Source of the DNA: Planctomycetaceae bacterium
GTDB taxonomy: Bacteria; Planctomycetota; Phycisphaerae; Sedimentisphaerales; UBA12454
DNA: 64,000 nucleotides
Direction of reading: 5' to 3'
NCBI GenBank assembly: GCA_021371795.1
Contig: JAJFVK010000021.1
Location: 1-64,000 of the forward strand
Part shown: piece after piece, positions 35,876 to 44,185 of the stretch
Layout of the letters: each line of letters starts with the position of its first letter
How positions within the stretch are numbered: position 1 is the first letter of the stretch
The notes under the pieces: model-generated
Database searches by the model: none
The model's input: the letters and a program-made list of their open reading frames with translations, nothing else
What the model was told of the DNA's origin: nothing
Made by a program: the position numbers and the translations under genes

Positions 35876-36688
35876 ATGAAGAAAATAGCGTTGTTACTTA
35901 TATTTACATCTATAGCCCTTTACCAGACAGGGTGCCAGCAAAAACAGTTGTATGAAGAATACAAGAGCCCCGATGTTTTTGAGCAAATAACTCCCTCGGC
36001 ACAAACCGAAATCGGCCTGGCTGAATCCGTATCGCAAAAGCGTATGGAATATCGTTCTGAACTCGAAAAAATGAAATCTTATTACGAGCAAAGCGGCAAC
36101 CAGTTAAAAATTGACTGGGTAGATAGAGAATTGAAATTCATCAACGATGCCCCAAGATACACCTATATTATACAGGCTGAAGTCGCAGGCAGTGACCTTC
36201 GCGCAAAAGACCTAATACCTAAAGCCGACGTGATTTACAGAAAAGCAGTCACACGGTATGAAAACGCCTGCATCCTTCCGCTGCCCGGCACGCCAATACT
36301 CACAGGCAAGACCCTCATAAGCAGACGAAGAATGCAAATCGCGCTGAACTGGTTCAACGAAGTAATCACCGAGTATCCGACAAGCGATAAAATCGATGAT
36401 TGTGCATGGTACGCGGCGAAAATTCACGACTTTTTCGGCGATTATTCAATAGCCGTTCTGTATTACAAACGCGCGTTCCAGTGGGACCCGGCAACGCCAT
36501 ATCCGGCAAGATACTGTGCAGCCAAACTGCTGGATTATAAGCTGATGGAAAAAGACCAAGCGGTTGAGCTTTACAGGGAATCGCTTGAAAGAGAAGAGGC
36601 TTATCATAATAACAACTCCGCAATCGAACAGCGAGTCAGACAACTGACCAATCCTGTCGGTGAGGGAAATGATATTCAGCTTCAATAA
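35876..36688 (+). CDS. TPR-containing lipoprotein (BamD-like organisation)
   Basis: A 270-residue predicted lipoprotein: signal MKKIALLLIFTSIALYQTGC with the acceptor Cys20, although the lipobox (QTGC) is not canonical. The region from about 145 to 250 looks like tetratricopeptide repeats (ALNWFNEVITEYPTSDKIDD, IAVLYYKRAFQWDPATPYPA), similar to the YfiO/BamD layout. The first half is not recognised. An outer-membrane-associated scaffolding role is inferred. A strong terminator follows. Confidence 0.75.
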   Translation: MKKIALLLIFTSIALYQTGCQQKQLYEEYKSPDVFEQITPSAQTEIGLAESVSQKRMEYRSELEKMKSYYEQSGNQLKIDWVDRELKFINDAPRYTYIIQAEVAGSDLRAKDLIPKADVIYRKAVTRYENACILPLPGTPILTGKTLISRRRMQIALNWFNEVITEYPTSDKIDDCAWYAAKIHDFFGDYSIAVLYYKRAFQWDPATPYPARYCAAKLLDYKLMEKDQAVELYRESLEREEAYHNNNSAIEQRVRQLTNPVGEGNDIQLQ

Positions 36689-36716
36689 GTTTTAGTCATT
36701 ATGGTTGACATTGACG

Positions 36717-36749
36717 CAGGCCTGTACAAAAATACAGGCCTGTTTTTTT
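36717..36749 (+). terminator. Strong intrinsic terminator after the TPR lipoprotein
   Basis: A perfect 10-bp stem, CAGGCCTGTA and TACAGGCCTG (36717-36726 with 36733-36742), 6-nt loop, then seven T residues. It ends 8 bp before the tilS ATG, so tilS transcription either starts very close by or reads through. Confidence 0.9.
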
Positions 36750-36757
36750 AGGTATGT

Positions 36758-38152
36758 ATGCAAACAATCGAAAAGAAAGTTGAAATATTTATCAGGCAAA
36801 AGAATCTGATGCCGGCGGACGGTAAGATTCTTTTGGCGGTCTCCGGCGGCGCGGATTCTGTCGCCCTGCTCTGCATACTTCATAAACTATTTCCCGGCAA
36901 TCTGCATATCGCTCACATCAACCACCAACTTCGCGGAACAGACAGTTTAAACGATGAATATTATGTTCGGCAGCTTGCTGAAAAATATAAACTGCCTGTT
37001 ACAACAAAACTTGTCGATGTAAATACATTCGCAAAAAAACAAAAACTTTCCATCGAAACCGCGGCGCGTCAGCTTAGGCTCGAAGCACTGACTAAAATCG
37101 CAGACAAACACAACTGCACCGCAATCGCAACGGCTCATCATAAAAACGACAACGTAGAAACCGTGATTCAGCGAATACTGCGGGGAACAGGTTATAAGGG
37201 GCTTGCGGGCATAAGGGCGAAAACCGTATTTAACGAAAAAACTTTTGTCAGGCCCCTGCTTTGTCTGTCGAGAGATGAAATTGAAAAATATCTTAAAACG
37301 CAAAACATCTTGTGGCAGAACGATTATACAAACACTGATACCAGATTCACACGAAACCGTATAAGGCACAAACTTCTGCCCTATTTAATGGAAGAAAGTC
37401 CCGGTATCGTCGAAACACTAAATGACCTCGCTGACAAATGTGAGCGACTGAATAGTAATATTAAAAATCTCTGCGAAGCTGCCGCGGTTGATTGTTTTAT
37501 TGCGCAGAACAAAAAACAAATCACTATTGATATATTAAAATTTACAAATCTGCCAAAACCTGTGCAGGTGGAACTGATACAAAAAGCACTGACGCAGATT
37601 AAGTGCGGCCTGCAAAAATATACTTTCGAACATTATAAAAAAATAATCGATTTCATTAGTTCCGCAAAAGCAGGAAAAAATCTTGCGATTCCGGGAAAAA
37701 TTAACATCACGAAAGGTTATGACAAATTTTTCATCGGAACATCAAAAATTAAGGATGATGAAGTTGGGTCTGTAACTTTAAATTTGCCGGGCAAAACAGT
37801 TTTTGAAAATTATATAATTGAGACGGAAATTCTGAAAAACACAGGTATCAAAAATATCAAAAACAGTAACAACCTTGTCGAATTTTTCAATTTTGAACAA
37901 ATTACGCCGCCTTTAACCGTGCGTTGCCGCCAAAAAGGCGATAAGTTTAAACCTTTTGGCCAAAACAGCCTGAAAAAAGTCGGCAAATTTCTTACTACCG
38001 AGAAAATCGATGTCGAACAGAAAAACAAAACCTTTATCATCTGCGATAATGATTCAATTATCTGGGTTGCGCCGATTCGACGCAGTAATAAAGCGATAAT
38101 AGACTCAAATGCACTTAAAACCCTCAAAATTACCATCTCATATATACATTAA
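36758..38152 (+). CDS. tilS: tRNA(Ile)-lysidine synthase
   Basis: A 464-residue cytosolic enzyme attaching lysine to C34 of the CAU-anticodon tRNA-Ile so that it reads AUA codons; essential in nearly all bacteria. The PP-loop ATP motif is SGGADS (residues 29-34), followed by HINHQLRGTDS and TAHHKNDNVETVIQRILRGTG, and TRNRIRHKLLPYL. The C-terminal TilS domain contains VRCRQKGDKFKPFGQNSLKKVGKFL. The ATG at 36758 has a short AGG 5 nt upstream directly after the terminator T run. Confidence 0.95.
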   Translation: MQTIEKKVEIFIRQKNLMPADGKILLAVSGGADSVALLCILHKLFPGNLHIAHINHQLRGTDSLNDEYYVRQLAEKYKLPVTTKLVDVNTFAKKQKLSIETAARQLRLEALTKIADKHNCTAIATAHHKNDNVETVIQRILRGTGYKGLAGIRAKTVFNEKTFVRPLLCLSRDEIEKYLKTQNILWQNDYTNTDTRFTRNRIRHKLLPYLMEESPGIVETLNDLADKCERLNSNIKNLCEAAAVDCFIAQNKKQITIDILKFTNLPKPVQVELIQKALTQIKCGLQKYTFEHYKKIIDFISSAKAGKNLAIPGKINITKGYDKFFIGTSKIKDDEVGSVTLNLPGKTVFENYIIETEILKNTGIKNIKNSNNLVEFFNFEQITPPLTVRCRQKGDKFKPFGQNSLKKVGKFLTTEKIDVEQKNKTFIICDNDSIIWVAPIRRSNKAIIDSNALKTLKITISYIH

Positions 38153-38180
38153 ACATTTTGTTAATTTTTTTGGATTTATA

Positions 38181-38210
38181 TTGACTTTAATACCACAAAT
38201 TTGGTAAGAT
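38181..38210 (+). promoter_or_regulatory. Candidate promoter of the PEP-CTERM cluster
   Basis: TTGACT (38181-38186) and TAAGAT (38205-38210), 18 bp apart, lie about 75 bp before the first PEP-CTERM gene. Moderately good match. Confidence 0.4.
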
Positions 38211-38283
38211 GAGCAAGATTATATACTGCTGATTTGCTGTTTCAGTGTTGAAAAGCGGCAAATTGGTTAGGGAGGTCGAGAAA

Positions 38284-38982
38284 ATGGATAGGACGAGAAA
38301 ACTATATACAGTTGCGCTCTGCATAGCGGCAGTGCTGTTTGCGTGCGCGGGGGTAAACGCCTCGGTTTTGAATGTTTCAGATATTCAAATTTCCAATCCG
38401 GGCACATTCTATAGTTACGCATCGGGAACAGGCAGTTTAAGCCTCAATTCATCTATCACAGGTTTGCTTAAACTCACAGGCGAATCATATAATTATTCCT
38501 TCACTAATGCTTCAATAAGTATGAGTTCTACTCTTGTTCAGGATACAAGCACCGGCGGCCTGGCAAACGGTCTTTTCAGCGGCGGCCAAACAATAACAAT
38601 CACAGGGACAATCAAATACACCCCTACCAATACAACTGTATATACCGGAACGATCCTTGCCGCGACAATGTGCATCGATTCAAGTTGCCAATGGATACTG
38701 ACCGAAAGCACATCCGGCGCAATTAACGGCAATGTAAATTTCATTCCGTTAACAACTGTCGGCCTTGGCAGCGGAATCACTTTCGGCAGTAATGTTCTTA
38801 AAATTGGAGATTTCAGAAGCGATTTCGCGTTCAAAGGTTTGCTTACAAATCCGACTAAATTTGCCACGACACAAACATTAAGGGGCGTGGCGAGTACAAT
38901 CCAGATAACAGCGATACCTGAACCGACATCCATAGCTATATTTGTATTATCTTTAGTAACATTGGGACTTAAAAAAAAGTAA
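38284..38982 (+). CDS. PEP-CTERM sorted exoprotein 1
   Basis: A 232-residue secreted protein. The ATG at 38284 has GGAGG at 38271-38275. Signal peptide LYTVALCIAAVLFACAGVNA; Ser/Thr/Gly-rich beta-type body; C-terminal sorting signal IPEPTSIAIFVLSLVTLGLKKK (Pro-Glu-Pro, hydrophobic helix, basic end). The signal would be processed by an exosortase at the inner membrane; none is in this window. First of four PEP-CTERM genes in a row; its signal is the most divergent. Confidence 0.85.
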   Translation: MDRTRKLYTVALCIAAVLFACAGVNASVLNVSDIQISNPGTFYSYASGTGSLSLNSSITGLLKLTGESYNYSFTNASISMSSTLVQDTSTGGLANGLFSGGQTITITGTIKYTPTNTTVYTGTILAATMCIDSSCQWILTESTSGAINGNVNFIPLTTVGLGSGITFGSNVLKIGDFRSDFAFKGLLTNPTKFATTQTLRGVASTIQITAIPEPTSIAIFVLSLVTLGLKKK

Positions 38983-39037
38983 GACAGTGAAAAATAGTAT
39001 AAGACCGAACAGATAATTATATTTGGGAGTGAACGAA

Positions 39038-39721
39038 ATGAAGAAGTTGATAATGTTGGGCATAGTGCTGCTATTTTCAGCACAGGTGCTTTACGCTGAA
39101 ACAATCGAAGCGTTAGGCATTGATATTGCGCAGGCTATGGGCGCAAGTTCCGGCTATGATGCAGGCACAGGAACTATAACATGGTCCGGCGGCGCAGCAG
39201 GTTGGGTATTAACAGACAACGGCACATTCCATTTCTTTGACAGTGTCGTTAATATCGACATCGCAGCGGCAATCAACGGAGTTACCGATTTGAGCAGCGG
39301 CGGCATTGCAAGTGCAAGTTTCAGCGCGGCATTATGGAATATTAACCTGACCATCAGCGGCTACGCAATTCCGGTCGCAAGCATTTCCGGACATCTGTCA
39401 AGCAACTACGTTGAAACAGAAGTCGATACCGATATGCTTGAAGGACGCGCGATTGTAGTTGTTGATTCAGCGACATTTAACGATGCGTATTGGACGGCTG
39501 TTTTAGGCCAGCCAATTACGTGGAATGGCGTCGGCGACCTTGCGGGCATTATCGCAAACACAGCCCTGCCGGATGGAACAAATTATCAAAGCTACGCACA
39601 GAGCTACACATCGGATAACCTGATTGTAACACTTTATGCGGATGAAAATCAGGTTCCTGAACCGGCGACAATCGCAATTCTCGCACTTGGCGCTTTGGGA
39701 ATGATTAGCAGAAGAAAATAG
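39038..39721 (+). CDS. PEP-CTERM sorted exoprotein 2
   Basis: A 227-residue secreted protein starting at an ATG with GGGAG at 39025-39029; an upstream in-frame TTG overlaps that site and is rejected. Signal peptide LIMLGIVLLFSAQVLYA; C-terminus VPEPATIAILALGALGMISRRK. The body is rich in Ala, Gly, Thr and Asn and shows no known domain. Confidence 0.85.
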   Translation: MKKLIMLGIVLLFSAQVLYAETIEALGIDIAQAMGASSGYDAGTGTITWSGGAAGWVLTDNGTFHFFDSVVNIDIAAAINGVTDLSSGGIASASFSAALWNINLTISGYAIPVASISGHLSSNYVETEVDTDMLEGRAIVVVDSATFNDAYWTAVLGQPITWNGVGDLAGIIANTALPDGTNYQSYAQSYTSDNLIVTLYADENQVPEPATIAILALGALGMISRRK

Positions 39722-39726
39722 TAAAT

Positions 39727-39753
39727 GCTGCAATGTGTAAAGCAGCTTTGTTT
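39727..39753 (+). terminator. Weak terminator after PEP-CTERM gene 2
   Basis: GCTGC and GCAGC form a 5-bp stem with a 10-nt loop followed by TTTGTTTA. A weak candidate. Confidence 0.35.
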
Positions 39754-39783
39754 AGTATATTTTGAGAATGGGAAAACGAGAAA

Positions 39784-40485
39784 ATGAAGAATGTAGTATT
39801 GTTGTGTGGATTATTGGGAATCTTGGCACTGCCAATGATAGCGGATGCCTGCATGGTACAGTATTCTGTTACTGTTACAGCCAGCTTTGACGGTAAGTCA
39901 TTTACAGAGACCTTCAGCGGTCAGGGCAAAACTGATGCGGCCGGTTACCTGGAATGCACTCTTGTCGATAAATTGCTTACTATGGGCGATGACGGTGCAG
40001 AAATCGAAAAACTTGTGTTGAAAATGAATGCTGACCCGGAAGTCGGCGTTGAGTTCGGCGTTCGCGCAGGTTCTTCTGCGACAACATACAGCGTTTTGTC
40101 TGATGTTGTAACATTTGACACGCTGGTAAATCCGACGGCTTACGCATCAGCAGGTGTTTCGCTGACAGACAGAAACAGCAATGGCGCACAAATTACAGGA
40201 TTGTTCAGCGGCGGCAAAGTTCATCAGGCAAGATATAATAGTTCGTCGGTATATGCCAATCTGGTAAACGGCTTCAGCGTTGCAAACGGCGGCTCATCAG
40301 GTGGTTACGAAGATGTCGGCACTGACGTGATCAGCGGTTCTGTTTCGAGCATCGAATCGGAATTCCGCTTCACGCTTTCAGCCAGAGATTCAGCATCGGG
40401 CACAAGCACATTTGCTGTTATTCCTGAACCGGCGACAATCGCGATTCTTGCTATCGGTGCGTTGAGTCTGATTAGAAAGAAATAA
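39784..40485 (+). CDS. PEP-CTERM sorted exoprotein 3
   Basis: A 233-residue secreted protein: signal peptide MKNVVLLCGLLGILALPMIA, beta-rich body with two early cysteines, and the C-terminal signal IPEPATIAILAIGALSLIRKK. The ten-residue stretch around EPATIAIL is shared with genes 2 and 4. No known domain in the body. A good terminator follows at 40504. Confidence 0.85.
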   Translation: MKNVVLLCGLLGILALPMIADACMVQYSVTVTASFDGKSFTETFSGQGKTDAAGYLECTLVDKLLTMGDDGAEIEKLVLKMNADPEVGVEFGVRAGSSATTYSVLSDVVTFDTLVNPTAYASAGVSLTDRNSNGAQITGLFSGGKVHQARYNSSSVYANLVNGFSVANGGSSGGYEDVGTDVISGSVSSIESEFRFTLSARDSASGTSTFAVIPEPATIAILAIGALSLIRKK

Positions 40486-40503
40486 ATTGTAATAGTGAGT
40501 TAC

Positions 40504-40533
40504 GTCGGCATATATTTTATGTGCCGACTTTTT
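40504..40533 (+). terminator. Intrinsic terminator after PEP-CTERM gene 3
   Basis: GTCGGCA (40504-40510) pairs with TGCCGAC (40522-40528), followed by five T. Confidence 0.8.
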
Positions 40534-40571
40534 ATTTTAAGATTATTTTTTTGGAATTGGAGAAGAAGAAA

Positions 40572-41507
40572 ATGAAGAAAGCATTATTGGTCTGCGCACT
40601 TTTAGCATCTATTGTCGGAACAGCAAACGCTATGGCAATCCCAACCACCAACGCTTATGTGGCAACGGTTCTGGGTTCAAACGCCTACACAATTCAAAAC
40701 GGTGGAACACAATTGTATTTCCATCCGCAGCCGGATACTCAATATACCTGGAATGAAAATAACGGTTCTGCATCAGAAACACTGGCAACGTACACTTATA
40801 ACGGCGTAACATATAACCGTGATGGAATGAAAACTTTCGCATGTTCAAGTGTTGCTTACGGTAAAACATTAGGCAGCGTAAAAATCGAATTCGATTATTA
40901 TACAGGCGCTGACCCAACCACCGGAATCAATATCGTTTATTATCCAACCGTCAACTTTTTTGTAACAGATGGTACAGGACATTATGCAATATGGTCCGCA
41001 ACTTCCGGCGGTACTCCTTTTAGTACAGCCGCAACAGGCGAAACAGGCTGGTCTCGTTTCACCCTTGATTTGACAAGTTTATCAAACAGTACATGGGGTC
41101 AAATGAATGAATACAATGGCGGCACCACCGCCAAGCCTTATTGGGACACAATTAAAAATTGGACAATCGCAGGTTTTTATGATTATCAGCGTACACCCGA
41201 AGGCGGATTCGAAGCATGGGACAACACACTTTGGGCGGATATCACCAATGTCGGAACACTTGATACAACGCTGAATCAATATGGCATTTCTCTTAGCTGG
41301 GGCGATACAGTCGGCGGAATGTACGAAGATGGCAACGGCGAAATCGGATCAGCAGCAAACAGACCTTACGGACAGGCTGGACGTATGATTAAAGATTATA
41401 CCATTTCTGTCGGCGAAACAACTTACGATGTAGTATTCGTTCCAGAACCGGCGACAATCGCTATACTTGGATTGGGTGCGTTCTGTCTGATTCGCAAAAG
41501 AAAATAA
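40572..41507 (+). CDS. PEP-CTERM sorted exoprotein 4
   Basis: A 311-residue secreted protein. The ATG at 40572 gives a normal signal peptide (MKKALLVCALLASIVGTANA) and follows a GGAG; the frame opens 51 bp earlier. The body has Trp/Tyr-rich beta segments (FYDYQRTPEGGFEAWDNTLW) that may form a jelly-roll-like fold, and ends VPEPATIAILGLGAFCLIRKRK. Longest of the four. A terminator follows. Confidence 0.86.
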   Translation: MKKALLVCALLASIVGTANAMAIPTTNAYVATVLGSNAYTIQNGGTQLYFHPQPDTQYTWNENNGSASETLATYTYNGVTYNRDGMKTFACSSVAYGKTLGSVKIEFDYYTGADPTTGINIVYYPTVNFFVTDGTGHYAIWSATSGGTPFSTAATGETGWSRFTLDLTSLSNSTWGQMNEYNGGTTAKPYWDTIKNWTIAGFYDYQRTPEGGFEAWDNTLWADITNVGTLDTTLNQYGISLSWGDTVGGMYEDGNGEIGSAANRPYGQAGRMIKDYTISVGETTYDVVFVPEPATIAILGLGAFCLIRKRK

Positions 41508-41551
41508 ATTTCTATGCAGTGTCGCTGAAACGGCACTGAAAATTATAGATT

Positions 41552-41590
41552 GCCTGCACCAGAGGTTAAGCCTTTGTTGCAGGCTTTTTT
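41552..41590 (+). terminator. Intrinsic terminator ending the PEP-CTERM cluster
   Basis: GCCTGCA (41552-41558) pairs with TGCAGGC (41578-41584), followed by six T. A small internal AGG/CCT stem lies in the loop. Confidence 0.8.
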
Positions 41591-41592
41591 GT

Positions 41593-42264
41593 TTACTTAT
41601 TAGCAGAATAAAGCGTTACTGTGCCGAAGGTTAAAGGCTCCGCTTTTATAGCCGCAAAACCGGATTTTTTCAGTATTCGGCAAAAGTCTTCGCCATACGG
41701 AAATGCCTGTATTGTTCGGCTTAAATAACGATACGGTGTAAAATCGCCTGTGATGATTTTACCCAGCAACGGAATCCAAAAATTCAAATAAAGCAAATGC
41801 AAAAACCTTATCACGGAATTTTGCGGAAGTGAAAATTCAAGTATTCGCAGTTCGCCGCCGGGCTTCAAAACTCTGAACATTTCGTTCAGTCCGGTTCGCA
41901 AATCCTCGAAATTTCGCACGCCAAACGCGCAGGTTACCGCATCAAAATTATTATCAGGATATGGAATCGCTTCAGCTTTGGCCTGTTTGAAATCTATTCT
42001 GCCGCAGTATAATTTCTTTTTAGCGATTGTCAGCATCAGTTCCGATATATCTATCGCCGATGCCGATGAGACTTCGCAATACTTCAATAACGCTGACAAG
42101 ACATCCCCTGTGCCAATCGCCACATCAAGGACTTTTAAACCCTTTTGTCCATTCAGTGATTGAGCTAATTTTCTGCGCCAGCACTTGTCTAAGCCGAAAG
42201 ATGAAACACGATTGAAAATGTCGTAGCGACAGGCTATTCCGTCGAATAATTTTTCAATATTCAT
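41593..42264 (-). CDS. ubiE: Demethylmenaquinone/ubiquinone C-methyltransferase
   Basis: A 223-residue class I methyltransferase catalysing the C-methylation step of menaquinone (or ubiquinone) synthesis. Motif I is VLDVAIGTGDVLSALLKYC; the family signatures FNRVSSFGLDKCWRRKL at the N-terminus and DAVTCAFGVRNFEDLRTGLNE plus LRILEFSLPQ are present. Planctomycetes use menaquinone, so MenG (also called UbiE) is the likely role. It follows the lipoprotein gene directly (no gap) and lies third in a unit led by ribBA. Confidence 0.9.
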   Translation of the reverse strand: MNIEKLFDGIACRYDIFNRVSSFGLDKCWRRKLAQSLNGQKGLKVLDVAIGTGDVLSALLKYCEVSSASAIDISELMLTIAKKKLYCGRIDFKQAKAEAIPYPDNNFDAVTCAFGVRNFEDLRTGLNEMFRVLKPGGELRILEFSLPQNSVIRFLHLLYLNFWIPLLGKIITGDFTPYRYLSRTIQAFPYGEDFCRILKKSGFAAIKAEPLTFGTVTLYSANK

Positions 42265-42867
42265 TTATCGCTTTAATTCGATTCTGTCCGACAGACGTTT
42301 GCCCTCGGCAGTAAAGCACACCGCTTCAAGAACGTAAGTCCCAGTCAATTCGCTGTCGAGATTCAACTCAAATTTATAACAGCGCAAATAATCCTGCCAT
42401 AAAAGATTATTCTCTTTGGCATCCGTCAAATCAAAATCCGGCCAGAGTTTTATTCTGCCGCCTGCTGGGTCGGCCGAACGCTGGACTTTGGAATAAAGTT
42501 CAAACTGCCAAATGCCCTGCGCTTTTAATCGGGAATTAAACTGGTCGCTGACATCAATATACGCGGTTATCTGCCAGGGTTTGGAAAATTCCGTGAGCTG
42601 ATTAAAACTGATTTTCTGTGGAACAAAAATGCTCGCCTTTTGAAATATTCCGAAATGCTTTTCCGGCGCTTTTTCAGATACCTGACAACCGGACATGGCC
42701 AGTAATGACAATGTCATTACTAAAATTCGAATATCTAATTTTGAAATCCTAAACAAATTCAAATTACCAAAATTCAAATGCTTCAAACTTCTGTCATTTT
42801 GCACATTTAAAAATTCGGGTTCTGAATTTGTTTCGTATTTCGGATTTCGTGTTTCGTGTTTTTTCAT
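42265..42867 (-). CDS. Predicted lipoprotein with repeat-derived N-terminal extension
   Basis: The open frame is 200 codons from an ATG at 42867 that overlaps the ribBA stop (ATGA) and has GAGG 5 nt upstream. The first 47 or so residues (MKKHETRNPKYETNSEPEF onward) are translated from an intergenic-type word repeat. The real protein may begin at Met51 (42717), which opens a short lipoprotein-like sequence ending at a lipobox cysteine (LSLLAMSGC, Cys61). From there about 140 residues form a beta-rich domain of unknown family. Either the extension is translated and the signal is internal, or translation restarts inside. I favour a mature lipoprotein beginning at Cys61. Confidence 0.6.
   Translation of the reverse strand: MKKHETRNPKYETNSEPEFLNVQNDRSLKHLNFGNLNLFRISKLDIRILVMTLSLLAMSGCQVSEKAPEKHFGIFQKASIFVPQKISFNQLTEFSKPWQITAYIDVSDQFNSRLKAQGIWQFELYSKVQRSADPAGGRIKLWPDFDLTDAKENNLLWQDYLRCYKFELNLDSELTGTYVLEAVCFTAEGKRLSDRIELKR
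42718..42865. repeat. Degenerate word-repeat element fused in frame to a lipoprotein gene
   Basis: Read on the minus strand, this 148-bp stretch is a chain of related words: AACACGAAACACGAAATCCG, GAAATACGAAACAAATTCAG, then variations of AATTTGAA and AATTCGAA. It resembles intergenic repeat spacers found in Planctomycetes and other environmental lineages. Its downstream end abuts a 17-bp palindrome, TAATGACAATGTCATTA (42707-42723). Confidence 0.6.
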
Positions 42868-44102
42868 AAGTCCTCACTTAAAATATGGCCGAATCTGACT
42901 TTTTTTGTTTCAAGGTATTTTTTGTTGTGCGGGCCGGCCTTTGCCTGCAACGGAAGCTGCTCAACAACCTTGATTCCGTACACCTCAAGACGCGAAACCT
43001 TTTTGGGATTATTCGTAAGTATCCGAACCTGCCGCAATCCCAAATCTCTGATTATCTGTGCGCCGATTCCATAATCGCGTTTGTCAGCACTGAAGCCAAG
43101 CTGCAAATTCGCATCTACGGTATCAAGCCCCTGCTCCTGCAATTTATACGCGTGCAATTTGTTGGCAAGACCGATGCCTCTGCCCTCCTGACGCAAATAA
43201 ATCACTGCGCCGCGGCCTTCCTTTTCAATCATCTGCATCGCGGTAATCAACTGCTCGCCGCATTCACATCTCTGCGAATGGAACAAATCGCCGGTAAGAC
43301 ATTCCGAATGAACACGAATAAGCACCGGCTCGTTTATCACAATCGGATTGCCCTTGTCATCCACTTTGCCGACATCACCCTTACATACCGCAAGATGCGG
43401 CTCGGCGTCGGTAATGCTCTGAAATGCGATAAGCTGAAACTCGCCGTAGTCGGTCGGCAAAAATACCGATTGAATGCGTTTTATCTGGTTCTCACGCTGG
43501 AGACGATATTCGATTAACTTGGCGATTGATGTAATTTTAAGACCGTGCTTTTTGCAGAATTCCAAAAGCTGCGGAACGCGAGCCATCGAGCCGTCCTCGT
43601 TCATAATCTCACAAATAACGCCGGCAGGTTTCAAGCCTGCAATTCTCATCAAATCGACAGAGCCTTCGGTCTGGCCTGCACGAACGAGCACGCCGCCGTC
43701 TTTTGCGCGAAGCGGAAAGATATGCCCCGGCCTCGCGAGGTCTTTTGGTTTAGCTTTATCCGCGATAGAGACAAGAATCGTGTGCGCCCTGTCGGCTGCG
43801 CTGATGCCGGTGGTGATTCCGTTCGCTGCGTCGATACTGACGGTAAACGCGGTGCCGAGCTTGGCGGTGTTTTCAACAGCCTGTGGATAAAGGCCGAGCG
43901 CATCGCATTTTTCGCCTGTCATCGGCAGACAAATCAAACCACATGCGTGCCTGACCATAAAGTTTATTATTTCAGGCGTTACCAGTTCCGCTGCGCAGAC
44001 GAGGTCGCCTTCGTTTTCCCTGTCTTCGTCATCGACAAGGACTATCATTTTACCTTTTTTAAGGTCTTCAAGTACTTCCGGTATGCTACTAAACTCTACC
44101 AT
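42864..44102 (-). CDS. ribBA: Bifunctional DHBP synthase / GTP cyclohydrolase II (riboflavin)
   Basis: A 412-residue fusion that provides both precursors of riboflavin. The RibB domain (about 1-205) makes 3,4-dihydroxy-2-butanone 4-phosphate: DDEDRENEGDLVCAAE and RAHTILVSIADKAKPKDLA are family landmarks. The RibA domain (about 210-400) opens GTP: zinc ligands in CLTGDLFHSQRCECGEQL, and RQEGRGIGLANKLHAYKLQ. No FMN riboswitch is visible upstream. It heads a unit with the lipoprotein gene and ubiE. Confidence 0.95.
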   Translation of the reverse strand: MVEFSSIPEVLEDLKKGKMIVLVDDEDRENEGDLVCAAELVTPEIINFMVRHACGLICLPMTGEKCDALGLYPQAVENTAKLGTAFTVSIDAANGITTGISAADRAHTILVSIADKAKPKDLARPGHIFPLRAKDGGVLVRAGQTEGSVDLMRIAGLKPAGVICEIMNEDGSMARVPQLLEFCKKHGLKITSIAKLIEYRLQRENQIKRIQSVFLPTDYGEFQLIAFQSITDAEPHLAVCKGDVGKVDDKGNPIVINEPVLIRVHSECLTGDLFHSQRCECGEQLITAMQMIEKEGRGAVIYLRQEGRGIGLANKLHAYKLQEQGLDTVDANLQLGFSADKRDYGIGAQIIRDLGLRQVRILTNNPKKVSRLEVYGIKVVEQLPLQAKAGPHNKKYLETKKVRFGHILSEDL

Positions 44103-44185
44103 AGTTAAATCAACTTACTTTCAATTCATATCAAATATCAAAATTTAAAAATCAAAATGACATATAAAAATTTAAAAATATCATA

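Noticed and set aside
43649-43903. Small open frame overlapping ribBA
   Set aside because: Same-strand alternative frame in a conserved coding region with no ribosome binding site.
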